Below are positions 1-9,570 of a DNA stretch of 18,600 bases, one piece after another (the stretch's first letter is position 1; each line of letters starts with the position of its first letter). This stretch comes from Acanthamoeba sp. SK_2022b (taxonomy: Eukaryota > Discosea > Longamoebia > Acanthamoebidae). Where the stretch lies: contig JANDJZ010001000.1 of the NCBI GenBank assembly GCA_027943245.1, forward strand, positions 1 through 18,600. Reading direction: 5' to 3'. The notes beneath the pieces are model-generated. The model searched no databases. It saw nothing but the letters and a program-made list of their open reading frames with translations, and had not been told where the DNA came from. A program made the position numbers and the translations under genes.

Positions 1-92
1 TGCCTCTCTAACGCATCACAAGCTTTACGGTTTTCCTCCTCTCGCCCATTTCCTGGAGAGGTGGATCGACGCAGGGGCGGGCGAACGCCGGA
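1..92 (-). other. Spacer after murG, probably leading to murC
   Basis: No intact gene can be called here. On the minus strand an AGGAGG stretch (35-40) lies downstream of the murG stop, followed by GTG ATG CGT and then an in-frame TAG. murC commonly follows murG in dcw clusters, so the true start may lie just outside the window. A one-base error near position 8-12 could also be hiding it. The gene identity is inferred from synteny only. Confidence 0.3.
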
Positions 93-1181
93 TCAGCGTT
101 TCGCGGTCGCCTCGACCAAGTCCGCCAGACGCTGCGCCGCGTCGGGAATAGCGACTGATTTCGCCGCCGCTGACATGACCGCCAGACGCGCCGGATCGGC
201 CAGCACACCCTCCAGCGCCGCCGTCAGACGCTCAACCGTCAGATCGTCTTCCAGGATGACTTCGGCGGCGCCCGCATCGACCAGAGCCTTGGCGTTCAGG
301 CGTTGGTGATCATCAGTGGCGATCTTCAGCGGGATCAGGATGGACGGCAGGGCCGCCACCGCCAGTTCGGCGCAGGTCGAGGCGCCGGACCGCCCCACCA
401 CCAGATGCGCCGCCGACAGGCGCGAAGCCATGTCGCGGAAGAAGGGCGCGACCTCAGCCTCTATCCCGGCCTCCAGATATATCTGCTGGGCGGTTTCCAA
501 CGTCTCGGGGCGCGACTGCTGCTGCACCTTCAGACGACGGTGGATAGCCTCAGGCAGGGCCGCCAGGGCGCGGGGCGTCGTCTCCGACAGGATGCGCGCG
601 CCCTGACTGCCGCCCGTCACCAGCACGCGGATCGGACCGTCTGCGGCCGGCGCGACATAATCCCTGTCGAACAGGGCGCGGATATCGGCGCGCACGGGGC
701 TGCCGACGACGTGCGATCGTCCCTGCACCTTGGCGGGCGCGCGCTCCAGGGTCGGGAAGGACGAAGCGACTTCGTTCACATAGGGGGCAAGGATGCGGTT
801 GGTGCGGCCCAGCACGGCGTTCTGTTCGTGGATCACAGTCGGACGCTGCGACGTCACCGCCGCCACCAGCGCAGGCGCCGACGGATATCCGCCGAATCCC
901 ACCACGACATCGGCGCCCAGACGGTCGAAGGCCGTGCGCGCCTGCATCACGCCCTTGAAGATGGCCACGCCCGCCTTGATCAGGCCAAGGGGTCCCGATC
1001 CCGTCGCCGCATCCAGCGCCAGACGCTCCTCGGCCGGGAAGGCATGGGCGTATTGCTCGCCCCGGTGATCGGTCGTCAGAACTACGCGCCAGCCGCGCGC
1101 CGACAGTTCACGCGCCAGGGCCTCGGCCGGGAACATATGCCCGCCGGTTCCACCGGCGGCGACGACGCAGAGCTTGGACAT
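93..1181 (-). CDS. murG: MurG, lipid II synthase (UDP-GlcNAc:lipid I GlcNAc transferase)
   Basis: MurG transfers GlcNAc from UDP-GlcNAc to lipid I on the inner face of the cytoplasmic membrane, giving lipid II. The 362-residue protein is the usual family length. It shows the N-terminal glycine loop GGTGGH (residues 10-15), the HEQN motif (118-121), the second-domain loop GGSQGA (190-195), a GAST(C)AE stretch near 266-272 and the DHQ..NA motif (291-297) of the UDP-GlcNAc site. Together these span both GT-B Rossmann domains. The ATG start lies 13 bases after the ftsW stop, in the same operon. No break is visible. Confidence 0.97.
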   Translation of the reverse strand: MSKLCVVAAGGTGGHMFPAEALARELSARGWRVVLTTDHRGEQYAHAFPAEERLALDAATGSGPLGLIKAGVAIFKGVMQARTAFDRLGADVVVGFGGYPSAPALVAAVTSQRPTVIHEQNAVLGRTNRILAPYVNEVASSFPTLERAPAKVQGRSHVVGSPVRADIRALFDRDYVAPAADGPIRVLVTGGSQGARILSETTPRALAALPEAIHRRLKVQQQSRPETLETAQQIYLEAGIEAEVAPFFRDMASRLSAAHLVVGRSGASTCAELAVAALPSILIPLKIATDDHQRLNAKALVDAGAAEVILEDDLTVERLTAALEGVLADPARLAVMSAAAKSVAIPDAAQRLADLVEATAKR

Positions 1182-1194
1182 TCAGGCCTCGTTT

Positions 1195-2373
1195 TTACAG
1201 CAGACGGCGACGCGAACCGGGCAGGCTCGCCCCCGGCTCATACGCTCCGGGACGACGACGCGTCAGGGCCAGCGCAAAGCCCATGGTCACGCACATGGCC
1301 AGCATGGACGATCCGCCATAGCTGATGAAGGGCAGGGTCATGCCCTTGGTCGGGATCAGGTTCAGGTTCACTGCCACATTGATGCAGGCCTGAAGCCCGA
1401 TCAGCATGAACAGGCCCGCCGCCGCCGTCTGCTCGAACGGGTCGGTCAGCTTCATCGCCCGCCGCATCCCGCGCACCACGATGAAGGCGTAGAGACCGAT
1501 CATGATCAGGCTCAGAACCAGGCCGAACTCCTCGGCGCCGACCGAATAGATGAAGTCGGTGTGCAGGTCCGGCACCCGGCGCTTCATCACGCCCTCGCCG
1601 ATGCCGCGCCCGACCAGACCGCCCGCGCGGATCGCCTCGGATGCGCTGTCGATCTGGTGGGTGTCGGTGGTCTCGGGCGAGGTGAAGCGGCTTAGACGGT
1701 CGCGCATATGGCCGAAGACGAAATACAGCGACACCAGCCCCGCCATGCCCGCGCTGGCCAGCACCGCCATCCACTTGAACGGCACCCCGGCCATGAAGAA
1801 GACGGCCATGAAGGTGGTGGTGATCAGCAGGGTCTGACCGATGTCCGGCTGAATCAGCAGCAGACAGACCGTCAGGGCGTAGAAGCCGAAGGCGATGGTC
1901 ACGCCCGGCACCCCCTGCCCCTTCTGCGCCTCGGCGAACATCCAGGCGGCGAAGACGATCAGGCCGGGTTTGGCGAACTCGGACGGCTGCAGGCTGAACG
2001 GGCCCAGGTTCACCCAGCGCGCAGCCCCCTTCACCGTGTCGCCGATGAACGGCAGGGCCGCCATGACGATGATGGCGCTGAACAGGGCCAGCACCGCCAC
2101 ACGCCGCACGCCGCGCGGCGACATCAGCGAGGTGGCCAGCATGACCGTCAGCCCCATGCCTGCGAACGCCATCATCCGCCAGGAATAGTGGAAGGGGTCT
2201 GTGATCGATTCATCGGCCAGGATCGCCGCCGGACTGGAGGCGAAGCTGAGCGCCACGCCCAGCCCCATCAACGCCAGGGCCGCGCTCAGCAGTCCACGAT
2301 CCACGGTCCAGAACCACTGGGCCACATGGCTCTGATCATTGCGCGAGAAGGTCGGCGTATAGGGCGCGGTCAT
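1195..2373 (-). CDS. ftsW: FtsW, septal peptidoglycan glycosyltransferase (SEDS family)
   Basis: FtsW is the SEDS-family polymerase that links lipid II into glycan strands at the division septum, working with FtsI. The 392-residue polytopic protein has about ten hydrophobic segments. It carries the family signatures GAARWVNLGPFSLQPSEFAK near residues 135-155 and FISYGGSS near the C-terminus. Its short N-terminal tail and arginine-rich C-terminus are predicted to be cytoplasmic. Its ATG overlaps the murD TGA as ATGA, suggesting translational coupling, and murG follows 13 bases later. RodA is the alternative family member, but the location inside a dcw cluster between murD and murG favours FtsW. 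Confidence 0.97.
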   Translation of the reverse strand: MTAPYTPTFSRNDQSHVAQWFWTVDRGLLSAALALMGLGVALSFASSPAAILADESITDPFHYSWRMMAFAGMGLTVMLATSLMSPRGVRRVAVLALFSAIIVMAALPFIGDTVKGAARWVNLGPFSLQPSEFAKPGLIVFAAWMFAEAQKGQGVPGVTIAFGFYALTVCLLLIQPDIGQTLLITTTFMAVFFMAGVPFKWMAVLASAGMAGLVSLYFVFGHMRDRLSRFTSPETTDTHQIDSASEAIRAGGLVGRGIGEGVMKRRVPDLHTDFIYSVGAEEFGLVLSLIMIGLYAFIVVRGMRRAMKLTDPFEQTAAAGLFMLIGLQACINVAVNLNLIPTKGMTLPFISYGGSSMLAMCVTMGFALALTRRRPGAYEPGASLPGSRRRLL

Positions 2374-3767
2374 GCGGTCGCCTCCGGCGCGGCGCCGAGG
2401 TTGAGCACGGCGGCGCGAAACGCCTCGCCCCGCGCCTCGAAGTCGGGATACTGGTCGAAACTGGCGCAGGCGGGCGACAGCAGCACGATCTGTTCGCCGC
2501 CTGCCGCCTGAGCATCCGCCGTCGCAGCCGCCACCGCCGCGTCCAGAGTCTTCGACACCACATGCGGTGTGGAACCCAGCGTAACGGCGAAAGCGTCTGC
2601 CGCCTCGCCGATCAGATAGGCCTTGATAACGCGCGGGAACAGGTCGGCCAGATCAGCGATGCCGCCCGCCTTTGGCACGCCGCCCGCGATCCAGAAGACA
2701 CTTGGGTAGCTGGCCAGCGCCTGACGCGCGGCGTCGGCGTTGGTGGCCTTGGAATCATTGATGAACCGCACCGGTCCGATATGGCCGACGGCCTCCATTC
2801 GGTGCGCCAGACCCGGGAAGGTCAGCAGGCCTTCGACTGCCGCTTCGTGCGACACGCCCAGCGCCCGCGCGGCGGCATAGGCGAAGGCGGCGTTCTGGGC
2901 GTTGTGGCGACCGGGAAGCGAGCGGGCTGCGGACAGGTCGGCGATGACTTCGCCATCCTTCAGAACAGCCCCGGCGCGCGCCGCGTATCCTTCTTGTGCT
3001 GCGGCCGAGGGGTCGGTGCTGATGCTGACCGTATGGCGTCCGGCGGCGTGCAGCGCATCGAAAACGCCCTGTCCCCAGGTTTCGTCGACGCCGACCAGCG
3101 CGACGGCGTCAGGTCCCTGCGCCGCAAATATCCGCCGCTTGGCCGCGACATAGCCTTCCATCCCGCCATGGCGGTCCAGATGGTCCGGCGACACATTGGT
3201 CAGGATCGCCACGTCAGGCGTGAAGCTGGTCGTCAGGTCCAGTTGATAGCTGGACACCTCGATCACATAGACCGCGTCCGCCTTCGGCTCCGGCAGGGCC
3301 AGAACCCCGATGCCGATGTTGCCGCCGACATGGACCGTCAGCCCCGCCTGTTTCAGCACCCAGCCGATCAGGGCCGTGGTCGTGGACTTGCCGTTGGTGC
3401 CGGTGACGGCGACCACGCGGGGCCGCTGGTCCGGCGACAGAACCGCCAGGGCGCGGGCGAACAGTTCGACATCGCCGATAACCGGCACGCCCGCTTCATG
3501 CGCGCGGTCGACCGTCCAGTGCGGTTTCGGATGGGTCAGGGGCGCGCCGGGCGACAGGACCAGGGCGGCGAAGCCCGTCCAGTCGGCGGCGGTCAGGTCT
3601 TCGACTTCGAAACCTTCAGCCTGGGCCTGCATTCGGCCCGAAACACTGTCGTCCCACAAGATCGGGATCGCGCCCCCGGCCAACAGAGCGCGCGCCGCCG
3701 TGATCCCCGACCGTCCCAGGCCGAAGACCGCAACACGTCTGCCCTCATAGCCGGGAACGGGGATCAT
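2370..3767 (-). CDS. murD: MurD, UDP-MurNAc-L-Ala:D-Glu ligase
   Basis: MurD is the ATP-dependent cytoplasmic ligase that adds D-glutamate to UDP-MurNAc-L-alanine, the second amino acid step of the stem peptide. The 465-residue protein has an N-terminal Rossmann-like UDP-binding domain (VFGLGRSG near 14-21). The Mur ligase P-loop GTNGKST is at 123-129. Middle-domain segments EVSSYQL and NVSPDHLDRH are present, and the C-terminal domain has NDSKATN and a GG.PK motif. The start lies 4 bases after the mraY stop and the TGA overlaps the ftsW start. It reads intact, unlike its neighbour mraY. Confidence 0.97.
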   Translation of the reverse strand: MIPVPGYEGRRVAVFGLGRSGITAARALLAGGAIPILWDDSVSGRMQAQAEGFEVEDLTAADWTGFAALVLSPGAPLTHPKPHWTVDRAHEAGVPVIGDVELFARALAVLSPDQRPRVVAVTGTNGKSTTTALIGWVLKQAGLTVHVGGNIGIGVLALPEPKADAVYVIEVSSYQLDLTTSFTPDVAILTNVSPDHLDRHGGMEGYVAAKRRIFAAQGPDAVALVGVDETWGQGVFDALHAAGRHTVSISTDPSAAAQEGYAARAGAVLKDGEVIADLSAARSLPGRHNAQNAAFAYAAARALGVSHEAAVEGLLTFPGLAHRMEAVGHIGPVRFINDSKATNADAARQALASYPSVFWIAGGVPKAGGIADLADLFPRVIKAYLIGEAADAFAVTLGSTPHVVSKTLDAAVAAATADAQAAGGEQIVLLSPACASFDQYPDFEARGEAFRAAVLNLGAAPEATA

Positions 3768-3771
3768 GGGA

Positions 3772-4882
3772 TCAGCGCAGCTTCAGCGTGGACAGGCCGA
3801 TCAGCGCCAGAGCCCCGGCGATGATCCAGAACCGGATGACCACGGTCGATTCCGGCCAGCCCATCTTTTCGAAATGGTGGTGGATCGGAGCCATCAGGAA
3901 GATGCGCTTCTTGGTCAGCTTGTAATAACCGACCTGGATCATGACCGAGGCGGCCTCGATCACGAACAGCCGCCAATGATGCTCAGAACAAGCCGTGCTT
4001 GGTGGTGACGGCGACAGGCGGCCTACAGCCTCGCCCAGGGCCAGTGAACCTGTGCCGCCTTATGAAGATCTTGGCGGGCGGCGCATTGTACCAAAGGAAG
4101 CCCGCCCCCCCGCCGATCATGGCCGTGCAAAAGATGGCCAGTTCACCCGCGCCCGGCACGTGGTGGATCTGCAGATACTGCGAAAAGACGAAGTTGCCGG
4201 CCAGATAGGCGATCACGCCGAACGCGGCGGCAGCCATCATCACCGGCACGGTGGCCAGACCGTCCAACCCGTCCGTCAGGTTCACCGCGTTGGAGAAGCC
4301 GACGATAGTGAAGGCCGCAAACGCCACATAGAACCAGCCGATGTTCAGCAGAACGGCCTTGAAGAAGGGGAAGGCGATCGAGGTCTCAAGCCCCGGCGAG
4401 GTCGGCGAGTGGGTCATCCACAGCACCGTCAGCACGCCCGCGACCACGGCGACGACCGTCTGGGCCAACAGCTTCTGCTTGGACGTCAGGCCCGCCGAGG
4501 TCTGTTTCGTCACCTTGGCGTAGTCGTCGATGAAGCCCAGCACGCCAAACGCCGCCGTCACGCCGGACACGATCCAGATATAGGGGTTGGTCAGGTCGCC
4601 CCACAGCAGAACGGCGACGCCGATGCCCGCCAGGATCATCAAGCCGCCCATGGTCGGCGTGCCGACCTTGGACAGGTGCGAAACCGGGCCGTCGTCGCGG
4701 ATCGGCTGGCCCCGGCCCTGTTTGGCGCGGATCCAGTTGATGAAACGGCTGCCCATGGCCACCGCCACCACGGCCGCCGTGGCCAGGGCCAGGGCGCCGC
4801 GCACCGTCTGATACTGAAGCAGGTTCAGCAGGGGATACTGGTGCGCCACATCGGCGTAATAGAGATACAGCAGATAAAACAT
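3772..4882 (-). pseudogene. mraY: MraY, lipid I synthase, frame broken by an indel cluster
   Basis: MraY transfers phospho-MurNAc-pentapeptide from UDP to undecaprenyl phosphate, making lipid I in the inner membrane. The first frame runs from the ATG at 4882 to a stop at 3983. It carries the aspartate pair FIDDYAK (D119, D120), NLTDGLDGLA (D204, D207) and NAPPAKIF. After KIF it becomes nonsense. Pieces of the expected GDTGSLALG stretch appear in another frame near 4030-4066. The C-terminal end, with the HHHFEK motif, runs in a further frame from 3963 to 3772. About four one-base indels lie within roughly 110 bases. Undoing them would give about 370 codons, the normal family size. The gene is essential and single-copy in most bacteria, so a sequence error is the likelier cause, but real damage cannot be excluded from one sequence. 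Confidence 0.9.
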
Positions 4883-4891
4883 TCGGTTCCC

Positions 4892-6340
4892 CTACCGCGC
4901 CACGCCGGGCGCGTCGCCGCCTGAGGGCAAGCCCCCTTCGGCGCTGTTCAGATCGGCCAGGGCTCTGGCGACCAGCGACGCCTTCGACCCGTTCGATCCC
5001 TTGACCATGACAATATCGCCGGACGCCGCCAGCGCGGACGCTTCAGCCGCCAGCTCCGCCGCCGTCGGGCGCCACAGGCCGCGACGCGAGGCGGGCAGTG
5101 CATCGTATAGATGGCGCATTTCAGGCCCCGCGGCGTGAACCACATCCACCCCCGCCGCCTCGATGGGCGCAGCCAGGCCTTCATGCAAGGCGGGGCTCTG
5201 TTCGCCCAACTCCAGCATGTCGGTCAAAACGACGATGCGGCGCCCGCCGGGCGCGATCGCCCGCGCGCCCAGGCTCTTGAAGCCCGCCGTCATCGACAAT
5301 GGATTGGCGTTATAGCTTTCGTCGATCAGGGTGAAGCCGCCGCCCGGCAGGCTTACGATCCGCGTCTGTCCCCGCCCCGACAGCGGCTGGAACCCGGCCA
5401 GGGCCTGCAGTCCCGTCTCCAGCGGCACGTCCAGCGCATCCAGCATCGCCAGGACGCACAGGCTGTTCAGCCCCCAATGCACGCCGGACTGGGCCAGACG
5501 ATATTCGATCCGCTGGCCGAACAGGTCCGCCGTCACAGCCGCCCCTTCCGCATCCGGGCGGAAGTCGATCAGGCGGGCGTCATGCGCCGCATCGCCGCCG
5601 AAAGTCACCAGTCGCGCGCCGACCGCCCGCGCCGCCTCGGCCAGCACGTCGGCATAGGCCACGTCGCCGTTGGCCACAGCCGTTCCGCCGGGAACCAGAC
5701 CCTGGAAGATCGTCGCCTTTTCGCGCGCCACCCCCGCCTCGCCGTCGGCGAAGGCTTCGATATGGACCGGGCCAACCGTGGTGACGCAGGCGGCGTGGGG
5801 CGCGACGAACTTCGATAGCGGCGCGATCTCGCCCGGCGCGTTCATGCCGATCTCGAAGATGGCGCGCTCGGTCTCCACCGGCATCCGCGCCAGGGTCAGC
5901 GGCACGCCGATATGGTTGTTGTAGCTCTTGATCGAACCATGCGACGGCCCCGCCAGATCAAGGCCCGCCTTGATAGCCTGGGTCACGCTGGTCTTGCCGA
6001 CGCTGCCGGTGACGGCGCCGCGCTTCACATGGGGCGCTCGGTTGCGCGCGGCGACGCCCAGCGCCTCGAGCCCGTGCAGGGTGTCGGCGACCACGACGTG
6101 CGGCCCGCCTTCGACCTGATGTTCGACCAGTGCGGCGGCGGCCCCGGCGGCGAAGGCGCTGGCGGCGAACTCATGTCCGTCGCGCGCGCCCTTCAGGGCC
6201 AGGAACAGGTCGCCGGAGACGATCTCGCGGCTGTTGTAGGTGACGCCCGTGATCGGGCGGTCGTCGCCATGCAGCACGCCGCCCGTGGCGGCGGCGACTT
6301 CGGCGGCCGTCCAGAGCGGGCGGGCGGAGGTATCAGGCAT
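4892..6340 (-). CDS. murF: MurF, D-Ala-D-Ala-adding ligase
   Basis: MurF is the cytoplasmic ATP-dependent ligase that joins D-Ala-D-Ala to UDP-MurNAc-tripeptide, completing the pentapeptide used by MraY. Starting at the ATG at 6340 the protein has 482 residues, usual for the family. This start, with an 8-base overlap of the murE stop, is preferred because the 13 residues of the longer reading frame are proline/arginine-rich and lie inside murE. The P-loop is GSVGKTS (112-118). The stretches YNNHIGVPLTL and GMNAPGEI and the C-terminal SYNANP segment are typical of MurF. mraY begins 9 bases after its TAG stop. Confidence 0.96.
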   Translation of the reverse strand: MPDTSARPLWTAAEVAAATGGVLHGDDRPITGVTYNSREIVSGDLFLALKGARDGHEFAASAFAAGAAAALVEHQVEGGPHVVVADTLHGLEALGVAARNRAPHVKRGAVTGSVGKTSVTQAIKAGLDLAGPSHGSIKSYNNHIGVPLTLARMPVETERAIFEIGMNAPGEIAPLSKFVAPHAACVTTVGPVHIEAFADGEAGVAREKATIFQGLVPGGTAVANGDVAYADVLAEAARAVGARLVTFGGDAAHDARLIDFRPDAEGAAVTADLFGQRIEYRLAQSGVHWGLNSLCVLAMLDALDVPLETGLQALAGFQPLSGRGQTRIVSLPGGGFTLIDESYNANPLSMTAGFKSLGARAIAPGGRRIVVLTDMLELGEQSPALHEGLAAPIEAAGVDVVHAAGPEMRHLYDALPASRRGLWRPTAAELAAEASALAASGDIVMVKGSNGSKASLVARALADLNSAEGGLPSGGDAPGVAR

Positions 6341-7792
6341 TAAGGGACAGGGCCTCGGACGCGACAGTGGCGTCGTCAAAGGGATGGGTCACCCCGCCGA
6401 CGATCTGACCCTGTTCATGCCCTTTTCCGGCGATGACCACCACATCCCCGTCGCCCATCATTTCAATGGCGGTTTCGATGGCCGTGCGGCGATCGCCGAT
6501 CTCCAGGGCGTCAGGATAGCCAGCCAGAACCTGAGCGCGGATTGAGGCGGGGTCTTTCGGAACGGGGATTGTCGTCGGTGACGATGGCGACACGGGCCGC
6601 GGCCTGCACCCGCCCATCATCGGACGCTTGCCCCGGTCGCGATCGCCGCCAGCGCCAAAGACGACGATCGTCGCCCCGTCGCATGGGGACGCAAGGCGTT
6701 CAGCACCGTCTCCAGACCATCCGGCGTGTGGGCGTAGTCGACATAGACTTCGCCCTTGGCGCCCGCCGCGCGCGCGCCGATGCGCTGCAGACGGCCCTGC
6801 GCCCCGGTCAGGTTCTCCAGAGCCCCGACGACGGCGTCCGGCGCGTCACCCGCCGCGATGCACAGCCCGGCCGCCACCAAGGCGTTCGAGGCCTGGAAGG
6901 CGCCCGCCAGCGGCAGCAGAATCTCGCGCACCGAACCGCGCACATCCAGCGTCAGGCGCTGTCCCTCTGGCGTCGCCTTGCGTCCGATCAGCGTCAGGTC
7001 GCGCCCGCGCTCGCCTACGCCGAACACGCCCAGTCCCGCCATGATCGAGGCCGAGGCGAAGGCGGAATAGGCGTCGGAATCGGCGTTCAGCACTGCGGTG
7101 CGTCCGCGCGGCAGCAGGGCCTCGAACAGACGCAGCTTGGCGGTGCGATAGTTTTCCATCGTACCGTGATAATCCAGGTGATCCTGGGTCAGGTTGGTGA
7201 AGCCCGCCGCCTTCAGCGCCACGCCGTCCAGACGCCGCTGGTCGATGCCGTGGGACGAGGCCTCCAGCGCCAGATGGGTGACCTCCTTGCGCGCCAGTTC
7301 CGCCAGCAGACGCGCGGCCTCGGCGGCGTCGGGGCTGGTCAGACCGGGACCAGTCAGGGCGTAGGTCTTGACGCCCTTCTGACCGATCACGCCCAGGGTG
7401 CCCATGCTGGCGGACTTGTGGCCTATGCCGGCCCATATCTCGCGACAGAAGGTGGCGACCGAAGTCTTGCCGTTGGTCCCGGTGATGGCGACGCAGGTCT
7501 TGGGCTGGGCGCCATAGAAGCTGCGCGCGGCGATGGCGTAGGCACGGCGCACGTCACCCGAGGTCACCAGCACGGGCGCCGCATTGTCCGGCGTGTCGCT
7601 GGGCGCCAGCACCGCCGCCGCCCCCTGCGCCAGGGCTTGTGGAATGAAGGCGCGGCCGTCCGCCGCCGATCCGGGCAGGGCCACAAACAGGGCGCCGGGC
7701 GCGACCTTGCGGCTGTCGGCGGTGACGCCGGTGATCACCGGATCGGAGGCCACGTCGCGGCGCAGCAGGTCTGACAGGTGAAGCGCGCTCAC
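6333..7792 (-). pseudogene. murE: MurE, meso-diaminopimelate-adding ligase, frame broken by an indel cluster
   Basis: MurE adds meso-diaminopimelate to UDP-MurNAc-L-Ala-D-Glu. The GTG start at 7792 overlaps the ftsI stop as GTGA. The first frame holds the P-loop GTNGKTS (105-111), NLTQDHLDYHGT and the Mur ligase core, then becomes nonsense after HATG near 6677. The expected VVFGAGGDRDRGKRPMMG segment continues in a second frame. The substrate-specifying DNPR motif is legible only in a third frame near 6565-6600. The C-terminal part, with AGKGHEQ, returns to the second frame and ends at 6333. Likely changes are one base missing at the C-run 6674-6677, one missing at 6609-6611 and one extra at 6555-6557. 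This would restore 487 codons. An error in the sequence is the likelier explanation for an essential gene. Confidence 0.9.
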
Positions 7793-9570
7793 AGCCCGTC
7801 CCCCGCGACATCCTGATAGGCCGGGACCTTTTCGCCCGTCGCCGTGCGCCAGCGGTCTTCGCGACGCTCGACGCCCAGGAAGCCCGCGATCCGGTCGGCC
7901 GTGTTGCGCACCGCAGGCGCCGCCACATAGGCGCCCGTCTTGGGATAGGAGCCCGGCTCATCGACGACGATCAGGATGGCGTAGCGTTTGGCGTTCAGCG
8001 GCCCGTCGACCGGGAAGACCGCCGCGAACGAACCGACCGCGTGGTTGGCTTCATAGCGGCCATTGACCAGCTTGTTGGCCGAGCCGGTCTTGCCCCCGAC
8101 CCGCAGGCCCGGCGCATCGGCGAAACCGCCAGAGCCCTTGACCACGTTGCGGCGCATCAGGTCCAGAATGGTGCGCGAGGTTTCTTCGGTGACGATCTGC
8201 GGCGTCTGGGCGCCCACCGCCCCGCCCTTGCGCAGGCTCAGCGGAACCATCCGCCCGCCGTTGGTCAGGGCGCCCATGGCCTGAATGACCTGGGCCGGGG
8301 TGACCATGATGCCGTAACCGAACGACAGGGACGCCAGGGTGGAGTCGTCCCAACGGCGCGGCACGACCGGCTTGGCCGATTCTCTCAGTTCGACCGACGA
8401 GGCGCGCAGCAGGCCCAGACGGTCGAAATAGTCGCGCATCCGGTTCGCCCCCATCTGCACCGCCAACTGCGAGGTGCCGATGTTGGACGAGTGCAGATAG
8501 ACTTCCTCCAGCGACATCACGCGGTTCTGGGCGTGGAAGTCCTTGATGCTGCGGTTGCCGATCCGCAGGGCCTGCGAGGCGTCGAACTGGGTGTTCATGT
8601 CCGCCAGGCCCAGGTCCAGACCCGCCGCCACGGTGAAGGTCTTGAACACCGACCCCATTTCATAGTGGCCCGAAACCGCGCGGTTCAGCGTCGCGCCGTC
8701 AGGCGCCGCATTACGGTTGGCCTGGCTGAAGTTCGGCCAGCTGGCCATGCCCAGGACTTCGCCAGTCTGGACGTCGGTGACGATGCCCACCGCGCCCTTG
8801 GCCTGGGCCTTGATGGCGGCGGCGGCCAGTTCGTTCTCCAGCACGCCCTGAACGCGCAGGTCGATGGACAGGGGGAAGCTTTCGCCCCGCTGGCCCGCCG
8901 CGCGGATTTCGTCGTTGAAGGCCAGTTCGGCGCCCGAGATGCCGCGGCCGCCCGTGTCGGCGTCGCCGACGATGTGCACCGCCGATGTGCCCAGCGGATA
9001 GGCGCGACGATCCTCGGCCTCGAAGGTCACGCCGCCCAGCGCCAGATTATGCACCGCCGCCTTGTCGGCCGGCGTCAGGCCGTTCATCACGATCAGACGG
9101 CGATCACCGGCCAGCACCCGACGCAGGCGCTCGGACGGGATGCGCGGCAGGGCGCGGCGGATCTGGCGATAGGCCAGGTCGCGATCCCAGATCTCGTTCG
9201 GATTGATGTAGAGGCCGTAGTGGATGACGTTGGTGGCCAGCAGCTCGCCATTGCGGTCCGTCAGATCGCCGCGGCTCAGCGCGTTCGGATTGCCCGCCGA
9301 CCAGCGTCCGCCCGTATCGGCGAACAGGGCCTTGTAGGATGCGCCTGCCGCCAGACCGGCGAACACGACCGAGAAGGCGATCATGATCAGGAAGATGCGG
9401 ACGCGGGTGTCCTCTTCCGGGCGGGCGTCGGCGCGGGCGCGCTCGAACCCATGCTCCAGACGCCAGACCAGCTCCGACACCCAGCGCCAGAAGGGCGCAA
9501 GCCGTCCCTGGACATCCAGAGACGGCGCAGGCCGTTGAGGCGGATAGCCGCGGTGGTCCTGAACGCTCAT
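7789..9570 (-). CDS. ftsI: FtsI (PBP3), septal peptidoglycan transpeptidase
   Basis: FtsI is the class B penicillin-binding protein that cross-links septal peptidoglycan, partnered by FtsW and the FtsQLB proteins. The 593-residue protein has a cytoplasmic N-terminal tail of about 57 residues, one membrane helix (about 58-80) and a periplasmic pedestal domain. The transpeptidase domain has all three catalytic motifs: S-x-x-K as SVFK (Ser307, Lys310), SSN (361-363) and KTGS (494-497). The ATG overlaps the ftsL TGA as ATGA, and its own TGA overlaps the murE GTG start. It reads intact throughout. Confidence 0.97.
   Translation of the reverse strand: MSVQDHRGYPPQRPAPSLDVQGRLAPFWRWVSELVWRLEHGFERARADARPEEDTRVRIFLIMIAFSVVFAGLAAGASYKALFADTGGRWSAGNPNALSRGDLTDRNGELLATNVIHYGLYINPNEIWDRDLAYRQIRRALPRIPSERLRRVLAGDRRLIVMNGLTPADKAAVHNLALGGVTFEAEDRRAYPLGTSAVHIVGDADTGGRGISGAELAFNDEIRAAGQRGESFPLSIDLRVQGVLENELAAAAIKAQAKGAVGIVTDVQTGEVLGMASWPNFSQANRNAAPDGATLNRAVSGHYEMGSVFKTFTVAAGLDLGLADMNTQFDASQALRIGNRSIKDFHAQNRVMSLEEVYLHSSNIGTSQLAVQMGANRMRDYFDRLGLLRASSVELRESAKPVVPRRWDDSTLASLSFGYGIMVTPAQVIQAMGALTNGGRMVPLSLRKGGAVGAQTPQIVTEETSRTILDLMRRNVVKGSGGFADAPGLRVGGKTGSANKLVNGRYEANHAVGSFAAVFPVDGPLNAKRYAILIVVDEPGSYPKTGAYVAAPAVRNTADRIAGFLGVERREDRWRTATGEKVPAYQDVAGDGL

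Noticed and set aside
2562..3824. Long plus-strand open frame (420 codons) opposite murD
   Set aside because: It is a mirror frame of a clear murD gene in GC-rich DNA, with Arg/Gln/His-rich composition and no recognisable domain.
4040..4070. Programmed frameshifting in mraY or murE
   Set aside because: Each gene needs several shifts in both directions within about 100 bases, with no slippery heptamer and pseudoknot seen. Sequence error or decay explains this better.
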